From: Psococerastis gibbosa
Taxonomy: Eukaryota > Arthropoda > Insecta > Psocodea > Psocidae
Length of the DNA stretch: 64,000 nt
Direction of reading: 5' to 3'
Assembly: GCA_963971405.1 (NCBI GenBank)
Contig: OZ020490.1
Coordinates: 27,739,464 to 27,803,463, forward strand
The notes under the pieces were generated by a model. The model saw only the letters and a program-made list of their open reading frames with translations, did no database searches and was not told the origin of the DNA. Positions within the stretch are counted from its first letter, which is position 1. Every line of letters begins with the position of its first letter. Position numbers and translations under genes: made by a program. Positions 35,001 to 46,984 of this stretch are shown one piece after another.

Positions 35001-38000
35001 AAACGTGATCAACTAAAAGTATCCAAGGAAAGACCAGCCGACTCAAATGGGCAAGAACCACCCAAGAAAATGTTTAAGTCGAAATCTCAAAACAACTTGG
35101 AGTTAGGGGCCTCAGAAGAGGTTTCCGCCAGCTCAAAAAATGGTCCTGTACCAATTCCGGAGGAAAATAACGATATCGGAACAGATGAGGTAACAGACAC
35201 AGAGAAAAACGAATGGACCACAGTCCAACGCAATAAAGCTATTCCACCAATTTACATCTACCAAATTGATGGCTGGTTTAATATGGCAAACATCATACGC
35301 TTGGTCTGTAAGGAAGATTTTGTGGCCAAGAACGGAACTGAGAGTATCAAACTTAAATTCAAATCTGAAGAAGACTACCGACCAACTTCCAGTTTTCTAG
35401 AAGCGGAAGATATAGAATTTCACACCTATCCTCTAGACAAAAATGCGCAGTTGAAAGTAGTCCTAAAAAAGCTACCTCGTAGCACAAAACCAGAAACGAT
35501 TCAAGAAGAACTGCTGAAACTCAGCTTTCCAGTACTATCTGTGACGCAACTTAAGGACAAAAATCAAGGTAAAAGCACAAGCTATCTCATTACTCTACAA
35601 AAAGAGATTAAAGCCAAAGAAATTTTCGCCCTTCGTTACATATGCTTCTGTGAGGTGACTGTTGAAAGCTTCCAAAAGAAAGGCAATCTTACTCAATGTC
35701 ATCGCTGCCAACGATATGGTCACTCAAGCCATTCCTGCAACACAAAACCGAAGTGCCTAAAATGCGCTGAAGAACACGTAACTTACTCCTGCACGAAAAA
35801 ACCGAATAAATGCATAAATTGTGGCGGTTCACATCCGGCCAACTTCAGAGGCTGCGAATATTTCCTGCGCATTAAAGAGCAAACACTCGCCCTAATAGTA
35901 AAAAACAAGCCAAAACCTTCGGGAAAAATCGAAACTCACGTTGTTCCAAGGCTGAAGTACTCCCGGCCCGTAAACCAAGTACCAACAACACCAGTCTCAA
36001 GTAAGCCATCCGAAAAAATACCTGTTCCCAGGATGAATCCCGCTTGGCCGCAAAAGAAGGAACCTGCTCATGTCTCAAATATGCACTCATGGATGATCCT
36101 GGCAAATGACAACCTAGAGGGAAAAGTCAACAACATGATGACAATCCTATTTAAAATATGTAAGCACTTAAATCTTAGTTATGACGGCTAATTATTTGCA
36201 TAAGAACACAAACACTCTTCGAGCTCTGAACTGTAGATGTTGCTGCAATTAGCGAAACCCACCTTTCCAGCAAACGAAATCTATCTATAAAACGAGACTC
36301 CTTATATAGAACTCACAGATGTGCAGCTGGAGGCACTGCCATAATAATTAAAAATATCATAAAACACAATCAAGTTCTTTTACCAAATACAACAAAGATT
36401 GAAGCTACTGGCATTGAAATCTACAATCCAAGTGGGAACATACGTGTTATTGCAGCGTATAAAAGCCCCAACAGAGTCCTTATCAGAGAAGAACTGAAGT
36501 CGTTGTTAGAAAGTAACTCTCCTACAATCCTCATGGGTGACCTCAACTGTAAGCACTCAGACTGGGGTTGCTCGAAGACAAACGCGAATGGCAGAATTCT
36601 ACGAAGTCTATTGGACAACGAAAACTGGATTATCTGTGCTCCTAGAAACGCCACACATTTACCCAGACAAATTCATCACACGCCGGACATCCTTGACATC
36701 TGCGTACTAAAAAACTTTCCATACCCTCTGGAACAATTTACATTAAATAAACTAAATTCCGATCATCTTCCACTCCTAGTCCAAATCAAAACTCACATAG
36801 TAAAAGACACTGCAAGCTTACGATCGATCAACTGGCAACAGCTCAAGCGTAAAATCAACTCATTACAGTGGTCAGCAACAACCTTAAACTCAGCGGCTGA
36901 TATAGATAAAAACATCGACTCTTTCACCAATGCTATACAAACTCAGATACAAGGAAGCATGAATAACACAACAACCAAAAAATTACGGAAGCAATCTGCC
37001 CGAGCTTGTTCCCGATCTAATCAAAAAGAGAAACCGATTGAGAAAGTTCTATAGAATCACCTGGGACCCCGAAATAAAATCAGAGATCAACAGACTCCAT
37101 CGCTCAATTAAGCAACTAATTCAGGAAGACAGTGATGAAAAATGGGCTGAAAAAACAGAAGCTCTCGCCGCTCAAGACAACTCGCTATGGAAAATGGCAA
37201 GAAAACTAAGAGACCCAGAATTCTCTATGCCACCTCTAAGGTATGAAAACAATACAGCAACCTCTGACAAGGAAAAAGCCGACATGCTTGCCGAATATTT
37301 AGAGAAACAATTCACTCCTCATCCATCAGACTTCCCAGCTTTCACAACGAGAATAGAAGGGGAAGTAAACACCTTTCTTAACACTCCTCCCTCATCTCAC
37401 ATGAACCCCATCTCATGTGAAGAAGTGAAGGAGATGATGAGCACTGTGAAACCGAAGGAAGCCCCCGGCCCAGACAAAATTCTTAAGCTATTTAATGAAA
37501 ATCAAGTGCTGAATTTAACTGACATATACAACGCCTGCTTGAAAATAAACTACTTTGATAAGCAGTGGAAGTGTGCTACAGTAATACCAATACCTAAACC
37601 CGGAAAATCACACCAGCAACCCAATGGATATCGACCGATAAGCTTACTCAACGTTCTTGGGAAAGTACTCGAAAGCATTATCATGAAAACAGCTGAACCT
37701 CTTATCGATGCAAAGCTACCAAATGAACAGTTTGGATTCCGGAAGCAACCTGAACCAATAATGCAAATTATCAGAGTATTGGAAAAAATTGCTGAAGGCC
37801 TCGCAAAGAAACAATTAACCGCTGCCATTCTCCTTGACGTACAGGCCGCCTTCGACTCTGTGTGGAGAAAAGGACTACTCTAAAAACTCATCAGCATTCT
37901 TCCAGAAGCTTATGTACACATTTTTGCCTCATACCTAGAGGACAGAACTTTCAAATGCAAAGTGGGACTCGATTTGTCCGAAATCAAAACAACCAAAGCT

Positions 38001-41000
38001 GGTGTCCCACAAGGTGGCCTGGCCTCAGCGAAGCTATACACGAAATTAGAGGAGGTTACCTCTTCAACCAAAGTTAATTTAATGTCAGTGTTATATGTAC
38101 CATATAATACTACAATGTAAAGCTATACACGGCTTTCACAGCCGACATTCCCTTGTGTGGCAATATTCAGACTAGCGTTTTTGGCAGATGACACAGGAAT
38201 AGTGTGCAGTGCCGAAAACAGACACTTTAAAATTAAATATGCCAATGTATCTAGACTTTTCTAGAGATTTAGAAGAATGGACCAATCGTTGGCGCATAAA
38301 ACTGAACGCAGACAAATCTAAAGCAGTTCTCTTCACCAACAGAAGAAATGTTAATGCCCCAAATCTCATCTTAAATAACACAAACGTAATATGTTACAAC
38401 GAAGCAAAGTACTTAGGCGTGATCTCAGACTCAAAACTTCAGTGGAAAGCACAAGTAAACTCAGCAATAAAAAAGGCTACTGCTGCCCAAGTTCAACTGT
38501 ATACCCTACTTGGCAATAAATCAAAAGTCTCACTCAAGAATAAAAAATTCCTGTACGAAGCAATAATCAAGCCTGCCATGCTTTATGGCTGCGAAGCCTG
38601 GGGCACTGCGTCACAGACTCAACTCAAGAGATTGCAAACCTCACAAAACAAGATCTTAAGACTAATCACCCACGTTCGAAACACAATAATTGCAAGAGAC
38701 TTAGATGTAAACACAGTCAAGACCTACATCATGGATAAAGCTTTAAAACTTTACGAACGAACCTCAGCATCGGAAAACCCCAAAGTAAACTCTCTGGGCC
38801 GCCAAGACACAATTCGAATTTCAAAATCTCCAGGTCTGTTACTAACAGAAAACTACTCAAGAAACTGGCATTACTAATTCATAGCACGAGCTCACCCGTT
38901 TCCATAAAAGTTTCAAGAACTTATTTTTATAAACAATACCATTTATTTTTATAGTTTAAAATCATAGATTTTAATCAAGACATCAGTGTAAAAACTTTTT
39001 TAGTTGAAGCCTGAAAACCCACGACAAAGAAGAAGAAGAAGAAGAAGATAATAAATAAATAAGGACTTTTTATTGTTTCTATTACTAAGCCAACCTAGCG
39101 GAGTTAGGGCTATAAAGCCCTCTCTTACACTCAAGTAGGAAGGCCCGGGACCGCCTGCTTTACATGCCCTCCGAAGCATGGCCAGAAAATGATAATATGG
39201 GTGTTATGCGTGTTATACGTGTTATGTGGCTTATAAATATTCGTTAAATTTGGTTTTTAGCAAACACTCGATGGGTGCTCTATTTTGTAGTGGGATCTGG
39301 TACTATTAGTTTCAGGGGGCCCATCACGGGCAAATCCTCACGGTGCCCCTCTGAATAACCAGTGCTAAATATGTGAATGTTAAAGTTGCAATAATACAGA
39401 TTTACTTTACTTTATTACATTATGACAATGCTGTTTTCAATATATTGTAGCATATAGCTTAAAGTAGCTCACTTGTATTTGTTGGTATAGATACACGAAT
39501 GAATGTATTGAATTAAAAAAAAAAACAATACACAGTAATCAGTCACTTGAGCATTAATCATAATGCAGGAAGGTGTAGAAACTTTGGCACCAAGCACACA
39601 ACGGGGCACCCATTTGGTACCACCCCGGCATGGTGGAGACTCAGGGCCGAATCCTGTAGCTGTGTCCATATTTCGATGTCTTACATGATAACTATGAATG
39701 ACATTGTTAATAATTTAAGGGACGCTGGACTTGGAGGACTGGGGGACGTTTCTGCACACCAAAGAGAAAATCTTCACAAACTTCAAGGACATTCGGGGTG
39801 AGATAGAGAGGGAAACGGAGCGGATGGCGGGCACCAACAAGGGCATCAACGAAGAGCCCATCGCACTCAAAATTTACTCGACCAGGGTCGTCAATCTTAC
39901 ACTAGTCGACCTGCCCGGCATCACCAAGGTAACATAATAATTATCAATTCACGTTTATTGGCTTGGATTTAAAAAGGCATGGAATATTTGGTTGGGATTG
40001 AATGCTGTTTATTAAAGGCTGGTGGTTGCAGGTACCGGTCGGGGACCAGCCGGTGGACATCGAGACGCTCATCAGGAACCTCGTGCTCAAGTACATCAGC
40101 AACCCCAACAGCATCATCCTGGCTGTAGTCACCGCCAACACGGACATGGCCACGAGCGAGAGTCTGAAGCTGGCGAGGGAATGCGACCCGGACGGGCGGC
40201 GCACCCTGGCCGTCGTCACCAAGCTCGACCTCATGGATGCAGGTACGTACAAACCGAAACAGGTACAAACACAAACTTGAGTCAGATAAAAAGGCATGGA
40301 AACCTGACTGATTACGATCTCATAAGCGAGTCGGAAGAGTTCCCATGAGGCATGAAAATTGTCGTTTTTTTTTTTAAATAAACTACACTACATCAATTTT
40401 GTAATTATTATAATAATTGTAATAAGTACGTGTCGTTGCAGGGACTGACGCGATGGACGTGCTGTGCGGCCGGGTGATCCCCGTCAAGCTGGGTATTATT
40501 GGCGTGGTGAACCGCTCTCAGCAGGACATCATCGACAACAAGGCGCTCGAAGCGGCCATCAAGGACGAGACGGCGTTCCTGCAGAAGAAGTACCCGACGC
40601 TGGTCAGCCGTAACGGCACGCCCTACCTCGGCAAGACGCTCAACCGGCTCCTCATGCACCACATACGCGACTGTCTGCCCGAGCTCAAGTCCCGAGTCAA
40701 CTCCCAGATCGCCCAGTTTCAGGTACACAGTCTAACAATTGGCAAGTTACCCGCAAAATTGTGTAGTTGAAGGATATTTGTCGCTATAAATGCGTAACAA
40801 TCTTGATTAACTCTGCTGGGTAATTCGTTAATGATTTCATCCAATGTATAGGCAATTCTTTGTTAAAATGATGTGTTTCCATTTGTATTACACTTGACGT
40901 TGGTCTAGTGCCGAAACCGGTTGTATAATAATATAATAGTTTTTATTTTGTTGACTGAGCTTATCTTATCTTATCGTTTTATTATTATTATTGAACCGGC

Positions 41001-44000
41001 TCACATAGGCCAACCACGTCAGCAAATTTTAATTATGTCCAAGTCAAAGTACAGAACATCACACATAACTAATTGTTGAATCGATAAATGTAAAAAGCAC
41101 AAAATAACCAATAAGACATGCGAATAAATAACAGAATACAGTATAGCGGCATAAATAGACAATGCCAGTCTCAAAGTTAATGGCGGGGAACGGCTTGGTT
41201 GGTTCTAAAATTTGGAGAAGAAATATTCCATGAATCGGTTCCTGTAGATTTGAAACAATTTTGTATTTGTGCGTAATTAGGGGAAAACGGTTTTGAGGTA
41301 ATAAATGAGTGTTGGCTTTCAGACGTTGCTGCAGTCGTACGGAGAGAACGTGAGCAACAAGAGTCAGACGTTGCTGCAGATCATCACCAAGTTCGCGTCT
41401 GCGTACTGCGCCACCATTGAGGGTACTGCGCGCAACATCGAGACCACCGAGCTGTGAGTCTTGACCGCCACAAACAGTGACAGCCCCCAGTCTCAGTTGA
41501 GCTCCAATTAAAAATCTTACATCTAGGAGTTAACGTTGCAATGCTTGGCATGTAGGCACATTTTTGGGAATTGAATTTTTCCCATTGATATAAAATAAGC
41601 TTTATAGAACAAACTACTGGTAATAATTTTTAAAATCGTGGAGAATTGATGAGGCGGGTGTTATTGTAGGTGTGGAGGGGCGCGGATGTGCTACATATTC
41701 CACGAGACGTTCACGCGTGCGCTCCACAAGATCAACCCGCTGGCCGGGCTGACCAAGGGCGAGATCCTCACGGCGATCCGCAACGCCACGGGTCCCCGCC
41801 CCGCCCTATTCGTGCCCGAGGTCTCGTTCGAGCTGCTCGTGAAGCGGCAGATTCGGCGGCTGGAGGAGCCAAGCCTGCGCTGTGTTGAGCTCGTGCATGA
41901 CGAGATGCAGAGCATCATTCAGCACTGCGGTGTCGAGGTGCAGCAGGAGATGCTACGCTTCCCCAAGCTCTACGACCGCATCGTCGACGTTGTCACACAC
42001 CTGCTCCGGCGCAGGCTCCCCACCACCAACCAGATGGTCAGTGTCTTCAAAATACATATGCAATCAAGTTTTATTTCGCCAAATGTCCAGTTTAGTACAT
42101 TGCTGCAAGTTGGTTTGTTTTAGGTTGAGAACCTGGTGGCGATAGAGCTGGCGTACATCAACACGAAGCACCCGGACTTCCACAGGGACGTGGTCATGTC
42201 GGCGTGTCGCGTCAAGTCCGAGAAGCAGCAGACCAACGCCTCGCTCGCACAGATACTACCTCTGCCCCCGAGGGTGAGTCCCCTTATTAAAATTAATATT
42301 TAACCCAATCATTCGTCTTTGTAAAAGAGAGTAATGGCTCCAATATCGTATCGTTCTTTGTATTATGGAAGCCCTGTACTAAGAAGTAAGTTTGTATTAT
42401 ATAAACAATAATAAACGTCTTATATTTACGGGGCGAGACTTAAGACTAGAAAGTCCTTTTCTGTCTGACCCACATCCAAAATATCAATTCACTTTCCAAA
42501 ATAGAGTACATAGTAAAAAAAAATCAGCTTCACTTAAATAATCTTATTCTAAGCGTAATTATAAAAAATCCCTTTCGATCAGGTGTAGGGAGATTCCGCA
42601 GACCCTGCTTTTCCTCTACGCTACCTACGCTATGTGTGTAATAAAAAATAAAAATAAACTGCATTATTTTCCCGACCACAACATCAACACACAAAACACT
42701 CTTAAATAAAATAAAAATAAATAAGGACTTTTATTGTTTCTATTACTAAGCCAACCTAGCGGAGTTAGGGCTATAAAGCCCGACGTCGTTTTTCAATGTG
42801 AATGTGCATGACGTGGTAGCAGACATCATTAATAAGTCTCCACCATATTATAACTTAATTTATAATAGATAAGTTAAGTATCTACATTATAGTCTCCTTA
42901 AAATATGGCAGAGACTTATTAATGATGTCTGCTACCACGTCATGCACATTCACATTGAAAAACAACGTCGGTGGAATAACCGCCTTATGAAATTATTTTC
43001 ACTTTGACTGCACGCCATCATGTTATCGTTGATTTGTAGTAAAGTGGTTATTACCATTATCGTAGATAATAATACGGGCTTTCAGTCAGATTAACATTAA
43101 TTCATTCCTCTGCGACCAATACTAACTGAGATATGAATTATATAAGGTTTTAATCAGCCGCCATCTTGTAACTAAATAGTGGATCGAGCTGGTTAACGAA
43201 CTCGATCAAGACATTTGTATGATAAATTTTTGTGCCAAGTTTCATAAAAATCAGATAATATTAACGGAAGTTAGAGTGTTTCCTAAAATCGATATTCATA
43301 CATATATACAGTATATAAAATTTTGAACGGAGGGAGGTTTTAGGCTCAGGGGGTCTTGAAATGAAAAGTTGTGAAGAAATTTTCCGGAAGTCGAACATTG
43401 GTCGCCATCTCAATAGGTAGATGAGTTCCCTAAAATAGGCGTACTGTAAATTGTAATTTAAGATCTAAGCAAGCAGGAAACAATTTAATTTATTCATATT
43501 ATCTGGTTTCTGTACCAAGCATTTTTTTTTAATAACTGGCTTTTAAACCCACGAATCTTTGTCTGCGAACTGATTTGCCTATCTAGGGACTTCCATTGGC
43601 GGCAGACACTTTCAATAAAAGAAGTAGTATAATTTAAAGCTGTGTGTGGGGTCGGGGTATCCGTAACTTATATATTACGGTATTTCTTTGCAAATTCAAT
43701 GGCTGGCGGTCATAGAGGTATGAAGGTACTTATTTAAGCCATATCAATTATGTTATGTTTGTTACTCACTAGTAATTTATCATACATTTCTGCACAAATT
43801 TGGCTCTTTTGTCTCCAACTGGATATGTGATGGGGGCTTAAATCCTTAAAATGGTATCCGGCGGTCTAGGTTTACCAAATGTCGTGTGTTGCAGAGTGAG
43901 GGCAGTCCGGTGCTGTCGCCGCCGGCAGACGCGATGAGCAGTGGCGACGAGGCCCGCGCAGGCGCCCTGCTCAGCCCCGTGAAGCCGGTCAACCTACTGC

Positions 44001-45279
44001 CGGAGGTGCCCCCTCACGGCGGCCGCAAGTACTCGGAGCGGGAGCAACGCGACTGTGACATTATAGGTGAGCCTGCTGCTCGATCGTGATAGCTTGTGGA
44101 ATTGCTTCTTCCTTGTTGTTGGAATTTGACTTGAGCAACTTGTCCAAGTGAAGAATCTGAGCATTGTGTATCCTTCTGCTGCCACTGGGATAGTCTCAAT
44201 GAGCGTATACATGACAGAGACTGCCAAAATAAAATACCTAATTGAATGTATACAACACTTGCAGGTATGATGGGAGTAGGTAAGTGTTTCAGGCGGTTGT
44301 TTAGTGGACCGGTCTAATAGCGAAGGCGCCCATTCCACCGTCCGGCTAGGGCTATTTACAAAAACGGTGACGTGGTAGCAGACATTCAAGACTTAGGTGG
44401 CGTTTCCACCGACCTCGCATTGCAGAATTGACGGAAATGTTTATTTTCCTCTATGCCATAGTTAAAATTGATCAATGATCACACAGTAAAATCACAAACA
44501 AACAAACTAAAATTAAAAAATGGCGTCTCATGGGATATGTTAAGTACAAACATTTTAATAGATTTCTATAAAAAGAAAAATTCAAATTTCCGTCAATGTC
44601 ATTTGCATTCTGCAATGCGTGGTCGGTGGAAACGCCACCTAAGTCTTGAATGTCTGCAACCACGTCACCGTTTTTGTAAATAGCCCTAGCCGGTCGGTGG
44701 AATGGGCGCAGGTACTGTGCTGTCGTGTTCACAGATCGGTATTTAATTGTTGCAGAGAATCTGATCCTGACGTACTTCCACATCGTGCGGAAGAGCATCC
44801 AGGACAGCGTGCCCAAGGCCATCATGCACTTCCTGGTGAACTACGTCAAGGACAATCTGCAGAGCGAGCTGGTGACGCACTTGTACAAGGACCAGGCGGA
44901 GGAGCTGCTCGAGGAGTCTTGTCTCATCGCGCAGCAGAGGAAGGAGGCCGCGGACATGCTTCAGGTAGCACATGTCATACGGTCTTATGTTTTCTGTACC
45001 AATGAGGGCTGTATGTTGGAATTTAGCCAGCGAGGTATGGCCTGTGGTCCAGCGGTTAAGATGACGCCCCGCTTAGGCGTAAATCGTGGGTTCGAATCCC
45101 GCCAAGCCCAGTTTTTGTATATCCTCTAATTTCTGTCATTACGTGGAGGTTACCTCGTTAATTTAATGTGCCGATTTTGGGTTACAAGGAGTAACATAGT
45201 GAAAAGCTGTGTTTGGTTACAGGCGCTGCAGAAGGCCTCACTCATCATCAGCGACATCCGGGAGACGCACCTCTGGTAA
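32096..45279 (+). CDS. Drp1: dynamin-related protein 1 (DRP1/DNM1L), 11 coding exons
   Basis: DRP1 is a cytosolic GTPase recruited to mitochondria and peroxisomes, where its helical oligomers drive fission. Exons: 32096-32197, 34049-34193, 39720-39928, 40032-40242, 40442-40722, 41323-41453, 41670-42036, 42124-42273, 43895-44066, 44756-44964, 45223-45279. The phases close perfectly, giving about 677 codons. The start is [15 protein letters not shown]. The P-loop GTQSSGKSS is split between exons 1 and 2. Switch I lies near [11 protein letters not shown], the DLPG motif ([11 protein letters not shown]) ends exon 3 and TKLD ([11 protein letters not shown]) ends exon 4. The stalk follows, with [20 protein letters not shown]. 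Exon 9 is the short variable/B-insert region, and the GED lies in exons 10-11 ([19 protein letters not shown]), ending RETHLW. The weakest junction is the exon 3 acceptor (TTTAAG). Introns 1, 2, 8, 9 and 10 carry mobile elements. Confidence 0.96.
32750..33380 (-). pseudogene. LINE RNase H domain fragment in DRP1 intron 1
   Basis: Minus-strand translation gives the RNase H start motif [12 protein letters not shown] followed by [14 protein letters not shown] and ETTIVLQ, as in the C-terminal RNase H of I/R1/Jockey-type elements. Later motifs are lost. A frame of about 139 codons spans 32964-33380; the rest down to 32750 is only weakly suggestive. Confidence 0.65.
33480..33720 (-). pseudogene. 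LINE C-terminal fragment in DRP1 intron 1
   Basis: In the minus direction, pieces read [25 protein letters not shown] and HGYNTRGRN across two frames. This is the tail found after RT in CR1/L2-like elements (an FK-hydrophobic-NGL-P-YL then HxYxTR pattern). Frameshifts and stops show decay. It belongs to a different lineage from the RNase H fragment beside it. Confidence 0.6.
34941..36191 (+). pseudogene. Jockey ORF1 (Gag-like nucleic-acid-binding protein)
   Basis: A 416-codon frame whose central part aligns with the PRE_C2HC region of insect X-element/Jockey ORF1. Three CCHC-like knuckles follow, visible as [27 protein letters not shown] and [15 protein letters not shown]. The nearest ATG with a typical start (34918, MEELIPK) is in another frame, so there is a small indel at the N-terminus; an in-frame ATG lies about 20 codons in. 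In active elements this protein coats the RNA and carries it to the target. Confidence 0.88.
36200..38877 (+). pseudogene. Jockey ORF2 (endonuclease and reverse transcriptase), broken
   Basis: Segments in order: AP-endonuclease pieces [27 protein letters not shown] and SDHLPLL; a frame change near 37020; RT with [50 protein letters not shown] and [17 protein letters not shown]; a stop at 37881; the GVPQGG block; the SINE insertion at 38043-38119; then a catalytic FADDTGIV block at about 38180 and the C-terminal region to 38877 ([23 protein letters not shown]). The N-terminal end of the endonuclease is missing. It is dead through several independent lesions. Confidence 0.87.
38043..38119 (+). 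mobile_element. SINE 3'-fragment inserted in Jockey ORF2
   Basis: A 77-bp insert flanked by the 12-bp duplication AAGCTATACACG (38031-38042 and 38120-38131). It interrupts the RT coding sequence between the GVPQGG and FADD blocks. Its sequence (GGAGGTTACCTCTTCAACC, TTAATTTAATGTCAGTGTTA) matches the body of the SINE at 45038-45172 and, inverted, 61549-61630. It is a 5'-truncated retroposed copy and younger than the Jockey element. Confidence 0.82.
39054..39420. repeat. dispersed repeat family R3
   Basis: TTGTTTCTATTACTAAGCCA and ACCTAGCGGAGTTAGGGCTA recur at 42722-42780. It directly abuts the Jockey tail in DRP1 intron 2. Related words (CTCAACTCTGCCCTCC) occur near 62623. There is no coding capacity; the family is unidentified. 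Confidence 0.6.
40723..41322. other. DRP1 intron 5
   Basis: AT-rich intron containing GCCGAAACCGGTTGTATAAT near 40911, a word pattern seen at Penelope-type termini, and no other recognisable element. It ends at the acceptor GGCTTTCAG. Confidence 0.5.
42715..42780. repeat. dispersed repeat family R3, short copy
   Basis: Nearly identical to the start of 39054-39120, and cut exactly where the foldback element at 42781 begins. That suggests the foldback element inserted into, or next to, this repeat. Lies in DRP1 intron 8. Confidence 0.65.
42781..42970. mobile_element. foldback MITE-like element F4a in DRP1 intron 8
   Basis: Long terminal inverted repeats of about 60 bp: CGACGTCGTTTTTCAATGTG at the left, and its near-complement ending AACAACGTCG at the right. 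Both arms contain the word GTGGTAGCAGACATCATTAA or its complement. The middle (AAGTTAAGTATCTACATTAT, TAGTCTCCTTAAA) is shared with 63184-63477. Confidence 0.8.
43050..43440 (+). repeat. dispersed repeat family R1, longest copy
   Basis: The most complete copy: TTACCATTATCGTAGA, ACGGGCTTTCAGTCAGATT, CTCTGCGACCAATACTAACT, GCCGCCATCTTGTAACT, TGGTTAACGAACTCGATCA, CCTAAAATCGATATTCATAC, a short TA stretch, TTTTGAACGGAGGGAGG and AAAGTTGTGAAGAAATTTTC. Copies at 1-330, 2480-2640 and 19318-19700 cover parts of it. Lies in DRP1 intron 8. Confidence 0.75.
44336..44709. mobile_element. foldback MITE-like element F4b in DRP1 intron 9
   Basis: Inverted repeats of about 110 bp. The left arm runs GCGCCCATTCCACCG, CTAGGGCTATTTACAAAAAC, GGTGACGTGGTAGCAGACAT and AGGTGGCGTTTCCACCGACC; the right arm (about 44600-44709) is its complement with few changes. 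The phrase GTGACGTGGTAGCAGACAT links it to 42781-42970. Apparent open frames over it are just the arms read on either strand. Confidence 0.82.
45038..45172 (+). mobile_element. tRNA-derived SINE in DRP1 intron 10
   Basis: The head contains an A-box-like TGGTCCAGCGGTTA and a perfect B-box GGTTCGAATCC about 40 bp downstream, as in a tRNA promoter, but the piece does not keep a full tRNA cloverleaf. The body (GTATATCCTCTAATTTC, GGAGGTTACCTCGTTAAT, TTAATTTAATGT) matches the pieces at 38043-38119 and 61549-61675. Transcribed by RNA polymerase III and moved by LINE machinery, if typical. It sits between the last two DRP1 exons. Confidence 0.8.
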
Positions 45280-46984
45280 ATGGCAGCCCCACCGCCACCA
45301 TAGTCCAATGTAATTTAGTTAATGCCATTGCCACTCTGTTTTGTATTATACGCTATCCACCTGTTTTCATAATTGGACCACTTACTGGACTAGCAGCCTT
45401 GTCACCAGTGTGCTTGCTACAATTTCCCTTACCATAATAGTAAGCAAGCCCAAAAATCAAAATTATATATATATATTTTTTTTTAATATTTACCAGCAGT
45501 AGAAACATTACAAGTTAGGTTTTCCCAGCGTTTTCACATGTTTATCCGAAAGAGAACGCGTAAGAGCAGGTTTTGTGTACATTTTCGACGAGTTTTAATT
45601 TTAAAAAAAATTGGTTGTCTGTAAAGTCGGATTACCGACGATAGTTAACCTGAGAACGCCTAAGTTACTAAATCTTACATATTACATTACAATCTTAATA
45701 TATTTTGTCTAAAAACACAATAGTTACCAACACGACATTAGAATAATTCTTTTCTTTTTAATACAAGCGGTGCTTGCCCCCCTTGCGCCTTCGGGGCTCG
45801 CATGACTTGTGTGTGAATGGTCGTAGTCCTACATCGAATGGTTTTTGGCCAGGACACGTAGGCTATTGCTTCATCACGCTCCTGTGCCCAATCGAAGAAA
45901 CGGATAATGAAACCTAATATATGGCTGGAAAGAGAAAGAAATGTGGAAAAGCCCTTAAGTAGTTTAAAATTTTTAAATAGATATTAACGCGGCCGAAAGA
46001 GGCCTATTTTTGTTGAAAATCGTGCGCACCCCCTGACGTTTCCACCCACAAAGCCAAACCCCTTGCTTGATCACCACAAATATAGCATGGCCTGAAAGAG
46101 GAAGAATAGACCAAGACATGGGTATAATTTAAATTGAGATAGGCCTTCTACATCTGCCTTAAACCCGCCCATGCAATTTTAATGGGATTGCTCGAAAGGA
46201 ACTTTATCGCATCATTTTTACAAAAGTTCCGTTCTTGTTTAAGGTGAATTTGAAATTATATATTTATACTCGTTTGAAACCTTAATTCATACTCCTTCGA
46301 ATGAGACATTAAGAATTCGTGTCGATTAAAATTTTGCAGGCTGTGGAAATATTTTACTGTTTTTTGCCAAAACACGGATTGCACGGATTACCAACTCACC
46401 TGTGCCCGAACAAAGAGACGGATACAAAAACTGAATATATGTATAGAAAGAGTAAGAAAGGTGGAATAGAAGTAAAGTAGTTTGAAGTTTTCAAATTGAT
46501 ATTAACACTTCCAAAAACGCGCCTGAAAAATAGCTATTTTCGCTGAAAATCGGCAAATTTGGGCGCACCTACTCACGTTTTCTCCCCCTAAAGTCGAACC
46601 CTTTGCCTTGGCCTGAAACAGGAAGAATAGACGAAGACATGGGTATAATTTAAATTGAGATAGGTCTACATCTGCCCAAAAATTTGCTTTAAACCCGCGG
46701 TGAGCATAACGGATGAGTATCACCCATCGGCGTAACACTTTCGTGCATGCACCCAGTGTTCCAGCCAGCGCTCATCGATTTATTAGACGTTGTCACGCCG
46801 GAATCGTTGATTGACTCGGATGCGGATGCCTAGTCTACACCGACAGCTAATCACGCAGGTAATCGCAATATCTATGAGAGTGGTGGGTACCTACTCTGAC
46901 AGCGAGCCAGCTTGTGATGAGTTGTGAAACATGCATAGTTTGTTTGTTATACATGTGTCATAATAGTTTGACCTTGAAATGCAA
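45280..46984. other. DRP1 3' region and repeat family R2
   Basis: The first part is presumably DRP1 3' UTR. From 45955 to 46720 two partly overlapping copies of the R2 repeat also present at 18230-18740 are visible (AATATAGCATGGCCTGAAAG at about 46080; TTTTCAAATTGATATTAACA at about 46486). No exon was recognised. Confidence 0.55.

Larger units (their letters stand above)
34915..39050 (+). mobile_element. Jockey-type non-LTR retrotransposon in DRP1 intron 2
   Basis: A nearly full-length element in the same orientation as DRP1: a 5' start near 34915, ORF1 with zinc knuckles, ORF2 with endonuclease and reverse transcriptase, and a 3' end near the GAAGAAGAAG and ATAAATAAATAA tail at about 39030-39058. 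ORF2 has lost the start of its endonuclease, carries frameshifts near 37000 and stops, and received a 77-bp SINE piece at 38043-38119, so it is not active. No flanking target duplication was identified with confidence. Confidence 0.88.

Noticed and set aside
43994-44825. open frames on both strands across DRP1 intron 9
   Set aside because: They are the two arms of the foldback element read in opposite directions.
45045-45115. possible functional tRNA gene
   Set aside because: A- and B-box words are good but the acceptor and anticodon stems do not pair as a cloverleaf, and the downstream body is shared with other copies, which marks a SINE.
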